From Vitreoscilla massiliensis (lineage in GTDB: Bacteria; Pseudomonadota; Gammaproteobacteria; Burkholderiales; Neisseriaceae): 64,000 nucleotides of DNA. Of the stretch, positions 6,824 to 15,663 are shown in pieces (positions within the stretch are counted from its first letter, which is position 1; the number at the start of each line of letters is the position of its first letter). The position numbers and the translations under genes were made by a program. The notes beneath the pieces were generated by a model. It saw nothing but the letters and a program-made list of their open reading frames with translations. It was not told the origin of the DNA and made no database searches. The stretch lies in assembly GCF_001457815.1 (NCBI RefSeq), contig NZ_LN898217.1:248001-312000 (forward strand), in the 5' to 3' direction.

Positions 6824-8926
6824 TTAAGGGTTGAGTGGGAAGGTGAAGCTGAAACGGGTAAATTGGTTAGGCTGTGAATGTATGCCTATCTTGCCGCCCA
6901 ATTTTTGCACTCGGTCTTTGACCAAGTCCAAGCCCACGCCACGACCTGCATCCTCATCGGTTTGGCCATAGGTAGAGAAGCCTGAGCTGAACAGCAAGCC
7001 CAACAATTTACGGTTATCCCATGCAGCGATTTCTTTGGCAGAGTACAGGCCGATGGCGATGGCGCGTTCGCGTATGGCTTCGTAATTGATGCCTTGGCCA
7101 TCGTCTTCGATGATTAACTGCGCTTGGTTTTCGGTTTGTTGCAATTGAATTTGCACATGGCCCATAGGATTTTTCTTCTTGGTGCTGCGCAGACTAGGCG
7201 TTTCGATACCATGCACCACGGCATTGCGCAAAATCTGAATGGCAATGTCACGGATGGCATTGTCTATGGCCGGAATCGATGTGGTTTGCTCCAAGTCTTG
7301 CGTGGTCACGCGCACTTGTTTGTATTGGCGTTTGGCCAAGTCTTGTGCGAATTGCTGCAGCTTTTGCGCCATCGCTTTGCGCGGTGCTTGCGTTGGCTCG
7401 GCCGCGTGTTGGGCGGCGCTGCTTGGGCTGATGCGTTGGTTCAATTGGTCAATAATTTGCGTGAGCTTAATCAATTCATCCAAAGACACGGCCAAAGGCA
7501 AGAAATCATCGCCTGAGAGGTTAGGCTCGGCCTGTAAAGCCTTAATTTTGTCTTCAAACGCATTGCTCACATTGGTAAACGCAAACAGATTCAAGCTGGA
7601 GGCAATGCCTTTGACGCTGTGTATCTCACGGAAGATTTGTTTTAATTTGCCATGCAAATCGCTTTGGCTGGTACCGCCGGCTTTTAAGACATTGTTAATG
7701 GTGACGTTGTGTTGGTTCACGGTGCTGATGAAGTCGTTAATCAACAAGGCATCGGTGTTCAAAATCGTCGTCAACATGTCGATTTGCAAGTCGTTGTTTT
7801 CACGTTCTTGCATCAAACGCTGTTCCAGACGCACGGTGTCGGTAATGTCGGCCACGTTCACCAACACGCGGATGATGTCACGGCCGCTGTACACGCGTGA
7901 GAATTGGAAGTCCAAGAAGCGGGTGCGTTGGTAGCCAGACAAATCGTCCACGCTGGTTTCAATGCGCGACAATGGATTCAAGTCGGCAATCAAGCGTTCT
8001 TTTACCTTGGGGTTGTACAACTGCTTGATGAAACCACGGGTGGTGGTCATGTCTTCATCCGAAATCATGCTTTCGAGAATGTCGGTAAAGTTGCGTCCAC
8101 CGATTTCGCGGTGACCAATAATGCCTTCCAATTCTTTGGAGTATTGGTGACCGATCATCAAGTCTTCGTCCAACAAGAACAGGCCGGTTTTTACCGTGTC
8201 CAAAATCTCGGTGGTTTCACGGCGCGCCTCATTCGCTTGCGCATCCGAGTTGGTCAGACGGCGCACGAAGTACAGCATAAACACGATGAAATACAAGACC
8301 GCCACACTGATGGCGCCCATTTGTAAGTAACGAATCAAGGTCGCTTGTTTGTGTGAGGCCGCATCCACCGCCGTCACAATCGCATTACTGCTGTTGTAAA
8401 TCGCAATCGACGCACCCTGAGCCGAGTCCACCGCTTGGTCCAGAATCAACACCGGCGCACGCAAATTGGTGGCGACTTTCAGGTATTGGTCGAGTTTGCC
8501 ATTGAGCAGCGTCCATTGGGTGTCGATGATGTCCAGATGGGTTTTATTCGCTGCGCTCAAGGCATTGACCGAGAAGGTGTCGCCCTCGGCATTGCTGATG
8601 TCGCCGCTTTGTTTAAACGCCAACAGAATTTTGGAAAAGCTTTCCTTACTCTTGGACAAGCGTTCTACCGTGGACTGAATGTGCGGGCTGCGGATGTCCT
8701 CACCTTGGCTCAGCTTTAAGTCGTATAAGTCACGGGTAATGGTTTGGGTCAGGCCGCGCAATTGCTGTGTCGCCGCCACTTGCGCGGCATTGCGTTCAAT
8801 CAAATACGAGGTATAAATATTGAATACCAATACGGCAATCACCAACAGCAAGAACAGCAAAATGGATTTAATCAAGCCGCTATAACGTGCAATAGCCGCT
8901 GAATTGAATGTAATACGTCTTGCCAT
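6824..8926 (-). CDS. Transmembrane CheA-like histidine kinase with HPt and CheA-type ATPase domains
   Basis: This 700-residue protein has a membrane segment at about 18-42, a periplasmic region of about 155 residues, a second membrane segment at about 201-222 and a PAS-like region at about 235-365. An HPt-type motif, EIHSVKG, has candidate phospho-His436. A CheA-type ATPase follows: N box LRNAVVHGIE (566-575), DDGQGI (608-613), LLFSSGFST (644-652) and GRGVGLDLV (661-669). There is no CheW-like domain at the C-terminus and no internal receiver. It thus joins a membrane sensor to a CheA core. ATG 8926 has GAGG upstream. It leads a five-gene operon with CheY-, CheX-, binding-protein- and GTPase-encoding genes. 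The signal sensed is unknown; the lipoprotein in the operon is the obvious candidate partner. Confidence 0.9.
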   Translation of the reverse strand: MARRITFNSAAIARYSGLIKSILLFLLLVIAVLVFNIYTSYLIERNAAQVAATQQLRGLTQTITRDLYDLKLSQGEDIRSPHIQSTVERLSKSKESFSKILLAFKQSGDISNAEGDTFSVNALSAANKTHLDIIDTQWTLLNGKLDQYLKVATNLRAPVLILDQAVDSAQGASIAIYNSSNAIVTAVDAASHKQATLIRYLQMGAISVAVLYFIVFMLYFVRRLTNSDAQANEARRETTEILDTVKTGLFLLDEDLMIGHQYSKELEGIIGHREIGGRNFTDILESMISDEDMTTTRGFIKQLYNPKVKERLIADLNPLSRIETSVDDLSGYQRTRFLDFQFSRVYSGRDIIRVLVNVADITDTVRLEQRLMQERENNDLQIDMLTTILNTDALLINDFISTVNQHNVTINNVLKAGGTSQSDLHGKLKQIFREIHSVKGIASSLNLFAFTNVSNAFEDKIKALQAEPNLSGDDFLPLAVSLDELIKLTQIIDQLNQRISPSSAAQHAAEPTQAPRKAMAQKLQQFAQDLAKRQYKQVRVTTQDLEQTTSIPAIDNAIRDIAIQILRNAVVHGIETPSLRSTKKKNPMGHVQIQLQQTENQAQLIIEDDGQGINYEAIRERAIAIGLYSAKEIAAWDNRKLLGLLFSSGFSTYGQTDEDAGRGVGLDLVKDRVQKLGGKIGIHSQPNQFTRFSFTFPLNP

Positions 8927-9712
8927 AACGGTGAACCTCGGTTTCTATTGTGTGCAAAAAGTGTGTCGCTGTTGGGTAGTGCAGGTGGTATTGCGAGTAT
9001 GTGTATGTATTTGTTATGAATTAATAATGTTTATTAAGATTATTAATTCATTAACCCTCAAGTTGTCGCAAGAATATGCTATTCAGTTTACTTTTTGCAG
9101 AATTATCATTATCTTTGTGTATTCAATTTGAATATCTGCAAGCAGAAAAACTTGGCTATCCTAGTGGGGCTTAAAAAAATAAGCAACCATTAGAATAATT
9201 ATTTAGTTTCTATAAAACAAAGTCTTGTTAAGTAAAATATAGATTATTAATGACAAATGGAAACTTAAATTGCATAAAATATTTGCGCATGGTCAAACAA
9301 AATTGAAAAAAACTTTATAAAGTGGCTAAGAGCATGTAGGGCTGCGCTAAGCTGTTTCATTTCACCAAAACACAATTGTAAAGTTAGAGCAGTTCAATAC
9401 AATTTTTTACAAATAGAGCCAAAATTTGCAGTATGCTAAGTGGCTAAATGAATCACAGTTCAGCAAAAATACAAGCAGCACCAACTACGACAAGACCCAC
9501 CATGATGGCTTTCATCGGCAATGATGCAAGGGTCAGACCAGCAGTCCTTCGACACCATGGCAGTAACAACACAGTTGCAACGCGAGTTGATTTTGTGGGC
9601 ATCGCAAAATGGCTGGCCAACATCAATCAAGACAGGTTTTGCCAACAGCGGCCTGTACCATAGCGAAGAAGGGTGAAATCAACGTTGATGAAGAGAAGTG
9701 GATAAGGCAAAC
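8927..9712. other. AT-rich divergent intergenic region
   Basis: These 786 bases separate two divergent transcription units. The part from about 9000 to 9440 is far richer in A and T than the flanking genes and has no convincing coding sequence. It contains a perfect 12-bp inverted repeat (9017-9050) about 90 bases upstream of the kinase start. A candidate plus-strand promoter, TTGTAA (9376-9381) and TACAAT (9398-9403) with a 16-base spacer, could serve the large downstream gene. The part from 9440 to 9700 has coding-like composition but only broken short frames. Confidence 0.5.
9017..9050. promoter_or_regulatory. Perfect 12-bp inverted repeat upstream of the kinase operon
   Basis: TGAATTAATAAT (9017-9028) and ATTATTAATTCA (9039-9050) are exact complements around a 10-nt spacer. 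It has no T-tract, so it looks more like an operator or a leader hairpin of the kinase operon than a terminator. Confidence 0.45.
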
Positions 9713-12508
9713 ATGAACACACTCAAGCTGATATTGGGTTTAGGCGGTTTGGCAGAACCCAACCAAGCCACCATGGCCACGGCGCACACCTTAAGCGACA
9801 GCCACACCATTTGGCTGAACAGTCCACACCCGCACGACGCTGCCACTTCGCATCCGAATCATCTTTATACTCACATTGACTTTCCCGCGTTTGACGGCGC
9901 CGCTTTGCAAGCGAATGCGCGTGAACGCGGCATGAACATCCCCTTATTCACTCCAACCGTGTGCGCGACCTCGAGACGGGTGGCGCGTTGGTATTTTTGG
10001 CAACACCAAGCCTTGCTGTGGTCGGCTTGCGACGAGGTCATTGCTAAGCGGCCTGTAAATACGTTGGTGCAATTCATGTTGCTCATTGATGCCGGCGACC
10101 ATTTGGCCAGCAGTCTGTATGTGGATTGCCTGTACCAAATTCGCCAGCGCTATCCGCAAGTCAGTTGCCATTTGGTGTTGTTGATGCCACATCCCGAACA
10201 CGAAGATGTGTTGCTCAAGGCTCGTGCTGGTGCCTTGATGGCGGAATTGAATGCCTTGGGGCAACGCACTTGGCAGCCCAGCGATTTGCACACCAAGCAA
10301 GCGTATGTGTTGTCACAGCCATTGTGGGATAGTGCCCATGTGCATGGCTTGCCGCAATACCCCGAAATCAGCACCGATTACTATCAGCTATTGGCCCATG
10401 TGCAGGCCTTGATTGCGCCCAAAAGCAGTGAGCACCCGTTACAGGCCGCATGGCAAGACGAGCAGAACAAGCGCCACAGCAAACCCAAAGAGCCGCGTTT
10501 GCCGCGCATGGTGTCTTCCATGCAAGTGTCGCTGCAATTGAACATGGGGCGCTTGCATTTGGCTTTGCAACAACATGTGCAAGCACATTTACTGCAAGCC
10601 TTGGCCGATGCCGAACACCAAGCCCCAACAGCGACATTGGATGTGGTGGCACAGGCTTGGGCTTTGGATGAGCAAGCCTTATTGCTGAATGTGGCCAGCG
10701 GCGACGGCAACACGCCGGCGCCCGAACCCATCGTTAAAGAATGGCAAAAGCGCGGTGATTTTTTCATCCAACAAGCGCGGCCACACGACGGTGCTTGGGA
10801 CGAGCAAATGCGCAATCTGCACGCCAATTTTCAAAAAGTGTATGAAAAACACTTTCGCGGCATGGGTGCGGAGCTGTATTACTCGTTGTCGCAAACGCGC
10901 ATGGAAAATTGGGTGGCGCAACACATGTTGAAAGTGGAGCACACGATGTGGTCGCAATGCCTGAGTGGCAAGGTGAGCGTGGCGGTGTTGCTCAACCATT
11001 TTGCCGACATCCACAGCCATTACCGCCAATTACAAGAACATTACGAAATCGAGCAACGGCGCTTGGTGCAAGCGATAGACGAGCGCCGCAAACATTGGCA
11101 CACCATCATGCAGTCGTGGGAGGCTGCGCCCAAACGCGACCGCGCCAAGTTGCAACAAGAATACCATTTGAATTTCATGAACCAATTGTTGGTGGAATGG
11201 TTTACCTGGCAATGCGAGTACAAGGCGGTGTCGTTTGCGTTGTATTTCATACAAAGCCTGTTGCCCGAATACCAACACATCCAAGCCAGCTTGCAACACA
11301 TCACCGCCATGTGGCAAAAAGCCGCTACCAAGCAACAGCAATTGGCACACGGCACTTGGGTAGAACAACAACAGCAATGGCTGCAACAAGTGGGGGTGGA
11401 AAACAGCCACCAATACCTGTTGCAACCAGACGCGAGCATGTTGCAAGACTTGCTGCAAACATGGCAGACCCAAGCCCCAACATGGTTACACGAAGTCACC
11501 AGCACATGGATGCGCCGTTTGGGCAATTTCGCCACGTTTGAGCAATGGCAATTGTGGTTGCAACAAGGGCAATGGCAAAGTCTGACCGCGCGCATCGCTC
11601 AAGATTGCAGCCGTCAATTGATACAAGAACAGTGCACGCCAGCATTTTTACAGGCCGCATTTGCCAAACGCGTGGCCATATTGAGCAACATGCAATGGCA
11701 GCAATTGTGCAAACATGCCACCGATACCTTAAGCCGTTTGTACCAGCGCAATATCCAGCCTTTGGGCAAGGTCTTGTCCGAATTCAGTGCCCAGCAAGCG
11801 TGCGTGACGGTGTTGTATCCTGCCGCCTTAGAAACCAGCGAGGCAGTGACACAATTGCTAGAGGCGGCGACGCAGCGTTCACCTGCACCGGTGCAAGGGC
11901 GGCTCAGCACTTGCGCCGAGCGCATCGAAATTCTGTTGACCAGCACATGTTATTTGCCCGAATGGTATGGCCATGCCGCGCTCAGCGCCGCTTACCGCAG
12001 CTGCACACAGGAAGACAAATCGCTGTGGTATTGGCATGTCGATGGTGAGATTCCGGTATTGCGTGAGGCGCTCTTTGTGGCCGAAGCGCGCAACCGCGAT
12101 TTGATCCGCCAGCAATTGCTGTTGGCGCAAGTGTTCAACCATTTGTATTTTTGCAAAGACCACTACAACCTCAATTTGGCCGATGGCGAGTCCGACATCA
12201 GCATTGCTGCCAATCATTTGGCCGAATTGGTCGAGCGCATTCCTTTGACGCTGGTCAGAAAAGTGCTACTTCGCAACCGTGCACTGCGCGATGGTCAAAA
12301 CATGCCGGCTTTGAAATACATGCACAAGCAATTGGACATGATTTTGGCCGATTTCAGGCAACACATTTTGCCCGCAGGCGTGGATTTGGCCGATGCCGAT
12401 TGGAAAGACGCTGGCCGCTATGTGGTGTGGGTGCGAGCGGTGCAACACATCAAGCAATATTGGTTGCCGCAAACTGCCAAAGAAACGGCAGTTTCAGCCA
12501 GTTCTTAA
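9713..12508 (+). CDS. Large protein of unknown function, possible degenerate tubulin/FtsZ-like N-terminus
   Basis: I do not recognise this 931-residue protein by family. It has no signal peptide or membrane segment, and its middle is helical and rich in Gln, Trp and His. The first 210 residues follow the layout of the bacterial tubulin-like proteins (Pfam Tubulin_2 type): an opening strand and glycine loop LILGLGG, a TSRRVARW segment where that family has an Arg-rich GRxA segment, then VQFMLLIDAGDHLASSLYVD where it has the GGTGSG nucleotide loop, then VLLMPHP. The glycine loop is not canonical, so GTP binding may be lost. ATG 9713 has AAGG five bases upstream; GTG 9698 is a poorer start. DUS copies lie at 10046-10057 (read as KRPVN), 10439-10449 and 11648-11658 (LQAA). 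It ends in a DUS terminator. Confidence 0.75.
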   Translation: MNTLKLILGLGGLAEPNQATMATAHTLSDSHTIWLNSPHPHDAATSHPNHLYTHIDFPAFDGAALQANARERGMNIPLFTPTVCATSRRVARWYFWQHQALLWSACDEVIAKRPVNTLVQFMLLIDAGDHLASSLYVDCLYQIRQRYPQVSCHLVLLMPHPEHEDVLLKARAGALMAELNALGQRTWQPSDLHTKQAYVLSQPLWDSAHVHGLPQYPEISTDYYQLLAHVQALIAPKSSEHPLQAAWQDEQNKRHSKPKEPRLPRMVSSMQVSLQLNMGRLHLALQQHVQAHLLQALADAEHQAPTATLDVVAQAWALDEQALLLNVASGDGNTPAPEPIVKEWQKRGDFFIQQARPHDGAWDEQMRNLHANFQKVYEKHFRGMGAELYYSLSQTRMENWVAQHMLKVEHTMWSQCLSGKVSVAVLLNHFADIHSHYRQLQEHYEIEQRRLVQAIDERRKHWHTIMQSWEAAPKRDRAKLQQEYHLNFMNQLLVEWFTWQCEYKAVSFALYFIQSLLPEYQHIQASLQHITAMWQKAATKQQQLAHGTWVEQQQQWLQQVGVENSHQYLLQPDASMLQDLLQTWQTQAPTWLHEVTSTWMRRLGNFATFEQWQLWLQQGQWQSLTARIAQDCSRQLIQEQCTPAFLQAAFAKRVAILSNMQWQQLCKHATDTLSRLYQRNIQPLGKVLSEFSAQQACVTVLYPAALETSEAVTQLLEAATQRSPAPVQGRLSTCAERIEILLTSTCYLPEWYGHAALSAAYRSCTQEDKSLWYWHVDGEIPVLREALFVAEARNRDLIRQQLLLAQVFNHLYFCKDHYNLNLADGESDISIAANHLAELVERIPLTLVRKVLLRNRALRDGQNMPALKYMHKQLDMILADFRQHILPAGVDLADADWKDAGRYVVWVRAVQHIKQYWLPQTAKETAVSASS

Positions 12509-12523
12509 TTTACCTGATTCAAA

Positions 12524-12557
12524 ATGCGGCCTGTAAACAGTTACAGGCCGCATTTTT
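12524..12557. terminator. DUS inverted-pair terminator
   Basis: AATGCGGCCTGTAA and TTACAGGCCGCATT pair around a short loop and are followed by TTT, 16 bases after the stop codon of the large unknown gene. Confidence 0.8.
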
Positions 12558-12756
12558 GGGCTCTAGGCGCTTAAATCAAAATAGGAGTAGAATCGGTAAC
12601 GGTTGTCTCTGTCTGAAACACGGTCATCACGATGAGCCATCACCGTATGCCACCTGCACCCTGCTTCGGGGTTTCACAGGGGTAATTCATTTAAGTATCT
12701 TGCCATGTTCTCGCGACCGCAGTCGCAAAGACGGCACCCAGTCAGTATCGTACACC

Positions 12757-14436
12757 ATGAAAATCAAGAAACTGTGGCAAACGCCACCCGTGACGTATAC
12801 GTTTAAAAGTCACGAACAACCGGCCATGATAGGCTCTCCGGGGGTGCCGGATCACCCCACCCGACGCAAAGTGTTTTACGCTTTGGTCGGCATCGTCTTA
12901 GCCATCACTGGCGGCATGCAAAACGGTTTGCTTACCGCCGTGTTGCCGCAATTACAAGGCTCATTGGGCTTGACACCGGTGGAAGGCGGCTGGATTTTGG
13001 TGGCTTACAATATGGTCAATGCCTGCATGAGCATGTTGTTATTCAAGTGTCGGCAGCAATTCGGTTTGGCGCGTTTTATCCGTGCCATCATCTTTGCCTT
13101 GGTCTTGTGCAACCTCATCCAAGTCACCACCCACAGCTACCACAGCGAGTTGTTGTCGCGCGGCATCAGTGGCTTGGCCGCCAGCGGCATGAATGCCTTG
13201 GCCTTGTTCTATTTCATCCAAGCCATGCCGGTGAAATGGCGGCTCAAAGGCATTGCCTGTTCCATCAGCTTGTCGCAAGTGGCGCTGCCGTTTGCACGCG
13301 CCATCGCCCCGGCTTTGATGGACGATGGCAATATCCAAGCGGTGTTTTGGCTGCAATTGGGCATGTCCTTGAACGTGTTGGTCTTGGTGTCTTTATTGCC
13401 GCTACCACATGGCTACACCCAAAAAGCCATCAGCAAAACCGATTTGATTTCCCTGCTGTGTTTTGCTTGCGGGGTGGCGGCGCTGTGTGCGTTTTTCGTG
13501 CAAGGCCGCATCGTGTGGTGGGACAAAATCGAATTGGGACAATTGCTGTTGGTGGCCTTGATTGGTTTGGGCATCACCTTATTGATGGAGTCTAATCGCA
13601 AAGAGCCGATGATTAAACTCGATTGGCTGCGCAGCAAGGAATTGTTGTGGTTGGGTGTGACCGCGGCATTCTTGCGCATGGTGATGTCGGAACAAAACGT
13701 CGGTTCGGCCGGTTTGCTCACTGCCTTGGGCATGGGCAACACGCAAATGGTGCCGTATTACTGGGTCTTGACCGCAGGCGCGTTGACCGGTTTGGCGGTG
13801 ACTTTGTGGTTGATGGAGCCGCAAAATCTGAAACCACCGGTGATGTTGGCGTTTTTCTGCATCGCCGTCGGTGCATTTTTGGATGTCGGTGCCAACAGCT
13901 TGACCCGACCCAGCCAAACCTATGTCAGCCAGTTTCTTATCGCCATGGCCAGTGTGTGTTTTGTCGGGCCGTTGATGATAGAAGGGATGTTGCGTGCGTT
14001 TTCCAAAAGCCCGTCCCACATCATTACCTTTATCGCCTTGTTTGGCCTGTCACAAACCATAGGGGGTCTATTGGGTTCCGCGGCCTTATCGGCTTTTCTC
14101 ACCATACGCACCAAAGAGCATTTGACCCGCTTTGGTGAGCAATTGTCCAGTACCGACCCCACGGTGGCGGCGCGGATACAAGCGTATGCAGCGCAATACC
14201 AAGGCATCATCGGCGATGGCTCACTGCGCCAAACCCAAGGCGTAGCCTGCATCGTGGCACAAGCGCAGCAACAGGCGACCGTGTTGGCCTACAACGACAC
14301 CTTTTGGTTATTGGGCTTGGGCGCGACCTGTGGTTTTTTGTTTGTGAGCGCGGAATGGGCGTATTACAAATACCACGGCACCAGCCACATGGCACCGGTA
14401 TTGGCCGAATTGGCCAGAAAAAAAGCCAAGAAATAA
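12757..14436 (+). CDS. MFS multidrug efflux transporter, DHA2/EmrB-like
   Basis: This 559-residue protein has about 14 hydrophobic segments, the length and layout of the DHA2 (EmrB) family of proton-driven drug exporters. A cytoplasmic N-terminus of about 45 residues precedes the first membrane span (ALVGIVLAITGGMQNGLL). The family's PVEGGWILVAYNM segment follows it. The frame extends far upstream without a start; ATG 12757 is the only methionine before the conserved region but has no clear ribosome site. The EmrA-like adaptor starts 15 bases downstream and the outer-membrane channel after that, giving a complete inner membrane-adaptor-outer membrane pump. Substrates cannot be read from sequence. 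No regulator gene lies beside it. Confidence 0.88.
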   Translation: MKIKKLWQTPPVTYTFKSHEQPAMIGSPGVPDHPTRRKVFYALVGIVLAITGGMQNGLLTAVLPQLQGSLGLTPVEGGWILVAYNMVNACMSMLLFKCRQQFGLARFIRAIIFALVLCNLIQVTTHSYHSELLSRGISGLAASGMNALALFYFIQAMPVKWRLKGIACSISLSQVALPFARAIAPALMDDGNIQAVFWLQLGMSLNVLVLVSLLPLPHGYTQKAISKTDLISLLCFACGVAALCAFFVQGRIVWWDKIELGQLLLVALIGLGITLLMESNRKEPMIKLDWLRSKELLWLGVTAAFLRMVMSEQNVGSAGLLTALGMGNTQMVPYYWVLTAGALTGLAVTLWLMEPQNLKPPVMLAFFCIAVGAFLDVGANSLTRPSQTYVSQFLIAMASVCFVGPLMIEGMLRAFSKSPSHIITFIALFGLSQTIGGLLGSAALSAFLTIRTKEHLTRFGEQLSSTDPTVAARIQAYAAQYQGIIGDGSLRQTQGVACIVAQAQQQATVLAYNDTFWLLGLGATCGFLFVSAEWAYYKYHGTSHMAPVLAELARKKAKK

Positions 14437-14451
14437 TTTTTGGAGCACAAG

Positions 14452-15663
14452 ATGTCAGAATCATCAAACAACAATGAAGCACAGCGGCCTGTAAACGCAG
14501 ACACAGCGCCGACCAAACCAGCAGCAGACGTTGCAGCCAAATCTGATGGCGCTGCCCAAACCGCCGTGCCAGCCGATGGCGGCAAAAGCAAGACCACAGT
14601 GTCGGTGGCCGACAATTGGCACCCACCGAAAAAAACCCGTTTGAAAAACGCCGTCATCATCGCCATTGGTTTGGTCGCCATTTCCTTGGTGTTGTACGCT
14701 TGGAAGCTGCCGCCGTTTCAAAGCGCGGTGGTGAGCACAGACAATGCCTATGTGCGCGGCCAGACCACTGTCATCAGCCCGCAAGTGACGGGCTATGTCA
14801 CCAAAGTGTATGTGCAAGACTTTGAAAACGTCAGCGCTGGCACGCCGTTGGTGCAGATAGACCAACGCATTTACCAGCAAAAAGTCGACCAAGCACAGGC
14901 GCAAGTGTTGGCGGCGGAATCGAATTTGAACAACAACCAACAAAGCCTGACCTCGAATCAATCTACCGTGATTGCGCGCAATGCCAGCATTGCCAATGCC
15001 GAAGCGATGCTGAAAAAAGCCCAAGCCGATATGGCGCGGGTGCAAGAATTGGTGGGTTTGGGCTCGCTGTCGCCGCGTGAGGGCGACCAAGCGCGCGCGG
15101 CTTTGCAACAAGCACAAGCGGCGGTGGCCGAGGCGCGGGCGCAAAAAGCGGTGGCCGAACAAGGGGTGAAATCCACCCATGTTGGCAAACAAGGCTTACA
15201 GGCCGCTGTGGCGCAAGCGCAAGCGCAAGTGCAATTGGCACAAATTGATTTGAGCAATACCACCATCAAAGCCCCACAAAATGGGCGTTTGAGCGAAATC
15301 AGCGTTAAGCAAGGGCAGTTGGTCAATGCCGGTACACAGTTGATGTATTTGGTGCCCAATCATGTGTGGGTGGTGGCGAATTTCAAAGAAACCCAAACCG
15401 CCAATATCCGTGTCGGCCAAACCGCCAAAGTGCGCGTGGATGCCTTAGGTGGGGCCGAATTGACTGGCAAAGTAGAGCGCATCGCGCCGGCGGCCGGCAG
15501 TGAATTCAGCGTCATCCGTCCTGACAATGCCACCGGCAATTTCGTCAAAGTGGCGCAGCGCATCGCCGTGCGCATTCAAATTGATGCCAAACAAGACTTG
15601 GCGGCACGTTTGTCACCGGGGATGTCGGTGGAAGCCAGCGTTGATACTGGGAGCAAACCGTGA
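14452..15663 (+). CDS. HlyD/EmrA-like membrane-fusion adaptor of the efflux pump
   Basis: This 403-residue protein has a charged, low-complexity N-terminus, one membrane anchor at about residues 64-83 (NAVIIAIGLVAISLVLYAW), a lipoyl-like segment (VSTDNAYVRGQTTVISPQV), a long Ala/Gln-rich coiled-coil hairpin (about 140-270) and a C-terminal barrel (VVANFKETQTANIRVGQ). This is the EmrA pattern: it bridges the inner-membrane exporter to the outer-membrane channel. ATG 14452 has GGAGC seven bases upstream; a TTG at 14440 is less likely. A DUS at 14483-14494 is read as QRPVN in the disordered N-terminus, and another at 15196-15206 is read as LQAA in the coiled coil, both tolerant places. The stop overlaps the next start by 4 bases. 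Confidence 0.93.
   Translation: MSESSNNNEAQRPVNADTAPTKPAADVAAKSDGAAQTAVPADGGKSKTTVSVADNWHPPKKTRLKNAVIIAIGLVAISLVLYAWKLPPFQSAVVSTDNAYVRGQTTVISPQVTGYVTKVYVQDFENVSAGTPLVQIDQRIYQQKVDQAQAQVLAAESNLNNNQQSLTSNQSTVIARNASIANAEAMLKKAQADMARVQELVGLGSLSPREGDQARAALQQAQAAVAEARAQKAVAEQGVKSTHVGKQGLQAAVAQAQAQVQLAQIDLSNTTIKAPQNGRLSEISVKQGQLVNAGTQLMYLVPNHVWVVANFKETQTANIRVGQTAKVRVDALGGAELTGKVERIAPAAGSEFSVIRPDNATGNFVKVAQRIAVRIQIDAKQDLAARLSPGMSVEASVDTGSKP

Noticed and set aside
6824..8926. Naming the kinase cheA and the operon a chemotaxis operon.
   Set aside because: There is no CheW domain, receptor, CheR or CheB, and the kinase has its own membrane sensor. Only the HPt and ATPase parts resemble CheA.
9448..9663. 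A 71-residue plus-strand frame upstream of the large unknown gene.
   Set aside because: It has no ribosome site and its sequence is not protein-like; another frame in the same stretch (9521-9676) is more plausible and is listed as a weak finding.
12151..12756. Upstream extension of the MFS transporter frame by about 200 residues.
   Set aside because: It overlaps the end of the large unknown gene in another frame, crosses a DUS terminator and gives a sequence with no family resemblance. The transporter starts at 12757.
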